Part shown: positions 43,109-46,202 of the stretch, in pieces | Layout of the letters: the number at the start of each line of letters is the position of its first letter | Numbering within the stretch: position 1 is the first letter of the stretch | NCBI GenBank assembly: GCA_016235595.1 | Contig: JACRJX010000020.1 | Location: 1-46,202 of the forward strand | From: Verrucomicrobiota bacterium | GTDB taxonomy: Bacteria; Verrucomicrobiota; Verrucomicrobiia; CAIQCK01 | Length of the DNA stretch: 46,202 bases | Reading direction: 5' to 3' | Position numbers and translations under genes: made by a program | Notes under the pieces: model-generated | Databases searched by the model: none | Seen by the model: only the letters and a program-made list of their open reading frames with translations | What the model was told of the DNA's origin: nothing

Positions 43109-43555
43109 ATGGCGACCTATACGCAGATCATCTATCACATCGTTTTCGCGACGAAAGATCGGGAACCGGTTCTGTCAGCCGACCGCCGTCGCGATTTGTT
43201 TGCCTACATGTGGGGCGTCCTGAAGAAGAACGAATGCCATCTCTATCGCCTCAACGGCGTTGCCGACCACGTCCACATCCTGACCAGCCTGCATCCGACC
43301 GTGGCGCTGGCCGATCTTGTCAAAGACATCAAGGTCGCCTCATCCACGTGGATCAAGGAAGGGAAGATGTTCCCCGGTTTCAGCCATTGGCAGGACGGCT
43401 ACGGCGCGTTCACATATTCCAAGGACGAAAAAGACGCCTTGATCGAATACATCAAGAACCAGGAGGAACATCATCGCACCGAGACTTTCGCAGACGAGTA
43501 CAAGCGGTTCTTGAAGGAAGCAGGGATTGAATTTGATGAACGGCATCTTGAATAG
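43109..43555 (+). CDS. REP-associated tyrosine transposase (IS200/IS605 TnpA-like)
   Basis: A 148-residue single-strand DNA transposase of the Y1 HUH group. The HUH pair is DHVHIL (His54, His56) and the catalytic tyrosine is most likely Tyr114 in the block YIKNQEEHH, which is the usual family signature. The N-terminal YTQIIYHIVFATKDREPVLS is also standard. Proteins of this type domesticated as RAYTs move or maintain REP hairpins rather than a classical insertion sequence. No TnpB is present. The start at 43109 lies just after the REP hairpin near 43060; GAGCGGAA upstream is a weak binding site. Hairpins on both sides, inverted relative to each other, are its probable substrates. Confidence 0.93.
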   Translation: MATYTQIIYHIVFATKDREPVLSADRRRDLFAYMWGVLKKNECHLYRLNGVADHVHILTSLHPTVALADLVKDIKVASSTWIKEGKMFPGFSHWQDGYGAFTYSKDEKDALIEYIKNQEEHHRTETFADEYKRFLKEAGIEFDERHLE

Positions 43556-43571
43556 CAGCCGGACGCAGGTT

Positions 43572-43588
43572 CGACCCCTCCGGGGTCG
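43572..43588 (-). repeat. Single REP hairpin
   Basis: CGACCCC-TCC-GGGGTCG, a perfect 7-bp stem with a three-base loop, 17 bp after the transposase stop. Confidence 0.75.
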
Positions 43589-43610
43589 AGTCGTCTTTGG
43601 GTCTCCGGTT

Positions 43611-43656
43611 CCGTGGGTTTCACCCACGGCTACTCATGTTGATCCCCTCCGGGGAT
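43611..43656 (-). repeat. REP pair, right of the transposase (inverted)
   Basis: CCGTGGGT-TTC-ACCCACGG (43611-43629), linker CTACTCATGTT, then GATCCCC-TCC-GGGGAT (43641-43656). It is the reverse complement arrangement of the left pair. Confidence 0.88.
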
Positions 43657-43880
43657 GGTTCGGACGGCAAATGGCCGCGCTTGTCTGCCGGGGTCAGTGG
43701 GTTTCAACGACGGCTATTCTTCTAATGTCTTCGATGGCAGCCGACACTGCATACGTACCAAGGCGAGCGTCATCGCAATACGCAAGAGGTTGATTTTGGA
43801 TCACATACTTCTCGATCCGTTGAGCAAAATAGCGAGCCCATAGACTTTGAACAGTTACGAATGAACCGTCGAACAAACAC

Positions 43881-44666
43881 ATGAAGACAAATCTCATTCC
43901 GACGTTAGCTCTTTGTATGACCGGCGCTGTCCTCTTCGCCACCGCCGCCGATCCAAAACCGTCCGACGGCTATCCCTATGCGGGTCCGCCCGCGGCGACG
44001 CCGAAACCGATGCAGGTGCTGGTGGTCACCGGCTGCGACTATCCCGGCCACAAATGGCCGCTGACGACGCCGGTGCTGGCGCAAGGCTTGCGCGAAGACC
44101 CGCGCGCCGACGTGCGCGTCATCGAGGACGCGCACTTCCTCGATTCGGCGGCGTTGGGCCGCTACCACGTCGTGGTCCTGAACTATATGAACTGGAAAAC
44201 ACCGGGACCGGGCGAGGCGGCGCGCGCGAACCTCAAGCGGTTCGTTGAGAACGGCGGCGGTTTGGTGCTGGTTCACTTCACCTGCGGCGCGTGGATGGAA
44301 TGGCCGGAGTTTGTGAACCTCGCCGGGCGCGTATGGAACCCGAAGCTGCGCGGCCACGACCCTCGCGGACCGTTCAAGGTCGAGATCGTCCAACCGGATC
44401 ATCCGATCATGAAGGGCTTCCAACCGTTCGAGACCGAGGACGAACTTTACACCTGTCTTGACGGCAACGTCCCCATCGAGGTGCTCGCGAAGGCGACCTC
44501 GAAGGTGGACAAGAAAGACTATGCGATGGCTTTCGTGCTGAACGTTGGCAAGGGGCGCGTCTTCCACTCGCCGCTCGGCCACGATGTGAAGGCGTTCAGC
44601 CCGCCCGTGCTCGAACTTTTCCGGCGCGGCACCGCGTGGGCCGCCGGCAAAACGTCGACGCCCTGA
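43881..44666 (+). CDS. Exported ThuA-like protein
   Basis: A 261-residue protein of the ThuA family (type 1 glutamine amidotransferase-like fold). A signal peptide (about 1-22) is followed by QVLVVTGCDYPGHKWPLTTP, YHVVVLNYMNW, ENGGGLVLVHFTCGAWMEWP, RGHDPRGPFKVEIVQPDHPI, and VFHSPLGHDVKAFSPP near the end. The nucleophile elbow position is occupied by the VHFTCGA segment, where Cys may sit near the active site. The family is often found with sugar oxidoreductases; it is named for trehalose use in rhizobia, but the biochemical activity is not settled. It lies 19 bp before a Gfo/Idh/MocA gene on the same strand and is surely co-transcribed with it. The start lacks a clear ribosome binding site. 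Confidence 0.88.
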   Translation: MKTNLIPTLALCMTGAVLFATAADPKPSDGYPYAGPPAATPKPMQVLVVTGCDYPGHKWPLTTPVLAQGLREDPRADVRVIEDAHFLDSAALGRYHVVVLNYMNWKTPGPGEAARANLKRFVENGGGLVLVHFTCGAWMEWPEFVNLAGRVWNPKLRGHDPRGPFKVEIVQPDHPIMKGFQPFETEDELYTCLDGNVPIEVLAKATSKVDKKDYAMAFVLNVGKGRVFHSPLGHDVKAFSPPVLELFRRGTAWAAGKTSTP

Positions 44667-44685
44667 TGATCTGAAAGGACCAACC

Positions 44686-45909
44686 ATGAACGAACACCAT
44701 TTCTTCTCCCGCCGCCAATTCCTCGGTGGCGCGCTGGCCGCCGGCGCGTCGGCAACCCTGTCAGCCGTCGCAGCAGACGCACCCGCTGGCGAAGCGAAGC
44801 CGAAGGAGTTGGCGCGCAAGATTAAGCTCGGCCTCATCGGCTGCGGTGGGCGCGGCTCGTGGCTCGGCGGCCTGTTCAAGCAACACGGCGGCTACGAGAT
44901 TCACGCGGTGGCGGACTACTTCCCCGAGCGCATGGATAAAGCCGGCGAGAAGTTCGGTGTGGACAAGGCGCGCCGGTTCTCGGGCTTGAGCGCGCACAAG
45001 CGCCTGCTCGAAAGCGGCGTCGAGGCCGTGACGGTTGTGAACGTCCCACATTTCCATCCGGAACACGCGCACGCGGCGGTCGAGGCCGGCTGCCACGTAT
45101 TCGGGGCGAAGCCGGCAGCCGTGGACGTGCCGGGCGCGCTCAAGGTCCAGGCCGCCGGCAAACTCGCGACACAGAAGAAGCTCTGTTACCTCGTGGACTA
45201 CCAGATGTGGACCGACCCGATCAACATCGAGGTCGTCAAGCGCATCCACGAGGGCGGTCTCGGCAAACTGGGGCACATTGATAGCGTCGGCTTCTCGATG
45301 CCGTGGGGCGAGCCGCCGATCAAGACCGCCGAAGATCGGCTGCGCTGGTGGCTGCCGACCACGGCGCTTTCGGGCGATGTCATCAACGAACTCAGCATCC
45401 ACTCCATCAACGCCGTCCTCTGGGTCGTCGGGAAGCGCCCCGCGAGCGCCATCGGGCGCACGCGCGTCTGCCGGGCCAACCCCCGCACCGAGTTCCGTGA
45501 GATCTACCTGGTGACCTACGAGTTCGACGACGGGCTGCTCTGGTCGCACCGCGTCCAGTCGTTGCGGAACGACTTGGACTGGGCGCTCAAACTCGACGCC
45601 TACGGTGACAAGGCCACCGCGCTCGTCAGCTACCGCGGCAAATCCTACCTGCGCAGCGGCCCGAAGCATTACGGCGGCGGCGAGGTCGTGAGCCTTTACG
45701 ATCAGGGCGCGATCCGCAACATCGCCACGTTCTACGACAACATCGTGCAGGGCCGCTTTGACAACCCCACGCCGCAGCAGGCCGGCGACAATGCGCTCAC
45801 CGCCGTGCTCGGCCGCGAAGCCTGCGCGCGCCGTTGCTGCCTGACGATGGACGAACTGATCAAGGAGAACAAGAAGCTGGAGTATGACCTGACCGGACTG
45901 AAAGTTTGA
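44686..45909 (+). CDS. Tat-exported Gfo/Idh/MocA-like protein with altered EKP motif
   Basis: A 407-residue protein with a twin-arginine leader (SRRQFLGGALAAGASATLSA). The nucleotide-binding fold is typical (IKLGLIGCGGRGSWLGGLFK, then AVADYFPERM). The usual EKP motif reads FGAKPAAVD: the catalytic Lys stays but Glu is replaced by Ala. ALSGDVINELSIHSINAVLW and RVQSLRNDLDWALKLDAYGD belong to the second domain. AAAGGA lies about 7 nt before the ATG. It follows the ThuA-like gene by 19 bp. The final 18 codons (from LIKENKKLEYDLTGLKV) are duplicated 234 bp downstream. Substrate unknown; the motif change could mean altered chemistry. Confidence 0.9.
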   Translation: MNEHHFFSRRQFLGGALAAGASATLSAVAADAPAGEAKPKELARKIKLGLIGCGGRGSWLGGLFKQHGGYEIHAVADYFPERMDKAGEKFGVDKARRFSGLSAHKRLLESGVEAVTVVNVPHFHPEHAHAAVEAGCHVFGAKPAAVDVPGALKVQAAGKLATQKKLCYLVDYQMWTDPINIEVVKRIHEGGLGKLGHIDSVGFSMPWGEPPIKTAEDRLRWWLPTTALSGDVINELSIHSINAVLWVVGKRPASAIGRTRVCRANPRTEFREIYLVTYEFDDGLLWSHRVQSLRNDLDWALKLDAYGDKATALVSYRGKSYLRSGPKHYGGGEVVSLYDQGAIRNIATFYDNIVQGRFDNPTPQQAGDNALTAVLGREACARRCCLTMDELIKENKKLEYDLTGLKV

Positions 45910-45920
45910 GGTCGGAAACC

Positions 45921-45966
45921 AAGCCCGAAGGGCTTGAACATGAGTAGCCGTGGGCGAAGCCCACGG
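45921..45966 (+). repeat. REP pair after the oxidoreductase gene, copy 1
   Basis: AAGCCC-GAA-GGGCTT (45921-45935), linker GAACATGAGTAG, then CCGTGGGC-GAA-GCCCACGG (45948-45966). It has the same linker as the transposase-flanking pairs. Confidence 0.88.
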
Positions 45967-45985
45967 AAAACAGAAAGAAAAGAAA

Positions 45986-46067
45986 TGCACCGCGTAGCGG
46001 TGCAACCCCTCGACGTGAGATTGCAGATAGGCAAAGTCGAAGCTTGGTTGAACCCCTTTCGGGTTCA
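45986..46067 (+). repeat. Two further hairpins within the duplication unit
   Basis: TGCACCGC-GTA-GCGGTGCA (45986-46004) and TGAACCC-CTTTC-GGGTTCA (46049-46067). They fill the space between the two REP pairs. Confidence 0.7.
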
Positions 46068-46089
46068 GCGGCTTGCTTGCTGTGGGTTC

Positions 46090-46143
46090 CTGATCAAGGA
46101 GAACAAGGCGCTGGAGTATGACCTGACCGGACTGAAAGTTTGA
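46090..46143 (+). pseudogene. Duplicated 3' tail of the upstream oxidoreductase gene
   Basis: Encodes LIKENKALEYDLTGLKV and a stop, the same end as the upstream gene with one Lys-to-Ala change. There is no matching upstream coding sequence; the frame before it translates REP hairpins. It is either a duplicated tail or the last remnant of a lost tandem paralog. Confidence 0.75.
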
Positions 46144-46154
46144 GGTCGGAAACC

Positions 46155-46202
46155 AAGCCCGAAGGGCTTGAACATGAGTAGCCGTGGGCGAAGCCCACGG
46201 AA
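46155..46202 (+). repeat. REP pair, copy 2 (truncated by the window end)
   Basis: Identical to 45921-45968 at an offset of 234 bp. Confidence 0.88.

Larger units (their letters stand above)
42989..43656. mobile_element. REP-bracketed transposase unit
   Basis: The transposase gene is flanked on the left by a REP pair (42989-43035) and on the right by a pair in the opposite orientation (43611-43656). In both, two triloop hairpins are joined by the linker AACATGAGTAG (CTACTCATGTT on the right). Single hairpins at 43060-43074 and 43572-43588 lie closer to the gene. The layout is that of a REP-associated tyrosine transposase locus. Confidence 0.82.
43556..43880. other. 325-bp intergenic region rich in REP hairpins
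   Basis: Contains the hairpins at 43572-43588 and 43611-43656 and a decayed copy at about 43693-43720 (AGTGGGTTTCAACGACGGCT). The rest (43721-43880) has no gene I can support; a minus-strand frame (43694-43942) runs through it and may be a remnant. Confidence 0.55.
45856..46202 (+). repeat. 234-bp-period tandem duplication of a gene tail plus REP pair
   Basis: Copy 1 (45856-45968) and copy 2 (46090-46202) agree over 113 bp apart from one changed codon (AAG to GCG) and the last bases. Both begin CTGATCAAGGAGAACAAG, run through the stop codon at 45907 or 46141, and continue through a REP pair. Copy 2 is cut by the window edge. Confidence 0.92.

Noticed and set aside
43694..43942. Minus-strand frame of 82 codons after the transposase
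   Set aside because: It overlaps the ThuA leader and a decayed REP. The peptide (RIEKYVIQNQPLAYCDDARL) looks partly protein-like, so it may be a gene remnant, but I cannot support a gene.
42989..46202. Possible CRISPR array
   Set aside because: The repeats are palindromic hairpin pairs with irregular spacing and no unique equal-length spacers, and no cas gene is present.

Overview
The window reads as a chromosomal segment of a GC-rich (about 60%) member of the PVC group, most likely Verrucomicrobiota. I infer this from the gene families together: several Tat-exported Gfo/Idh/MocA oxidoreductases, large beta-propeller c-heme proteins that resemble the hydrazine synthase alpha chain, a PEP-CTERM protein, a ThuA-like protein, a GH78 rhamnosidase and many intergenic hairpin repeats. 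No 16S sequence is present, so the phylum is not proven. Ribosome binding sites are often weak or absent, so many starts are approximate; stops are secure.

Region 1 (1-2.4 kb) holds the 3' end of a 23S rRNA, a 5S rRNA and a strong terminator, then mtnA overlapping a HAD phosphatase gene, then tRNA-Ala(GGC). Region 2 (2.5-14.2 kb) holds a secreted SGNH hydrolase, a methyltransferase, a 934-residue protein of Gly/Asp repeats plus HEAT repeats whose gene carries three heptanucleotide tracts, a metallophosphoesterase, two secreted TIM-barrel proteins and the first HzsA-like heme protein (with fibronectin III-like and LamG-like domains). Region 3 (14.3-21.3 kb) holds a minus-strand run (Gfo/Idh/MocA, TPR protein, small membrane protein), thiI, two DUF2934-type genes and another Gfo/Idh/MocA gene. 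Region 4 (21.3-28.2 kb) holds an ECF sigma operon (sigma, one-TM protein, two tandem paralogous membrane proteins), a second tandem paralog pair of secreted proteins and a PEP-CTERM protein between two copies of a 42-bp repeat.

Region 5 (28.4-40.9 kb) is the most coherent accessory locus: an SDR dehydrogenase, an AraC regulator, and, divergent from the regulator, a run of a secreted propeller protein, two HzsA-like c-heme proteins (one with an N-terminal sugar-enzyme-like beta-sandwich and a C-terminal HEAT solenoid) and a GH78 alpha-L-rhamnosidase. I infer a regulated system for using a rhamnose-containing glycan, with exported heme proteins of unknown role. Region 6 (40.9-46.2 kb) holds a TetR regulator and a Gfo/Idh/MocA gene that share a near-identical palindrome, a REP-associated tyrosine transposase bracketed by inverted REP pairs, a ThuA-like protein, a Gfo/Idh/MocA protein with an altered EKP motif, and a 234-bp tandem duplication that copies the tail of that gene together with a REP pair and runs to the window edge.

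The best candidates for something undescribed are the heme-propeller/rhamnosidase locus, the ECF operon with paired membrane proteins, the TetR two-operator circuit and the REP/transposase family with its gene-tail duplication.
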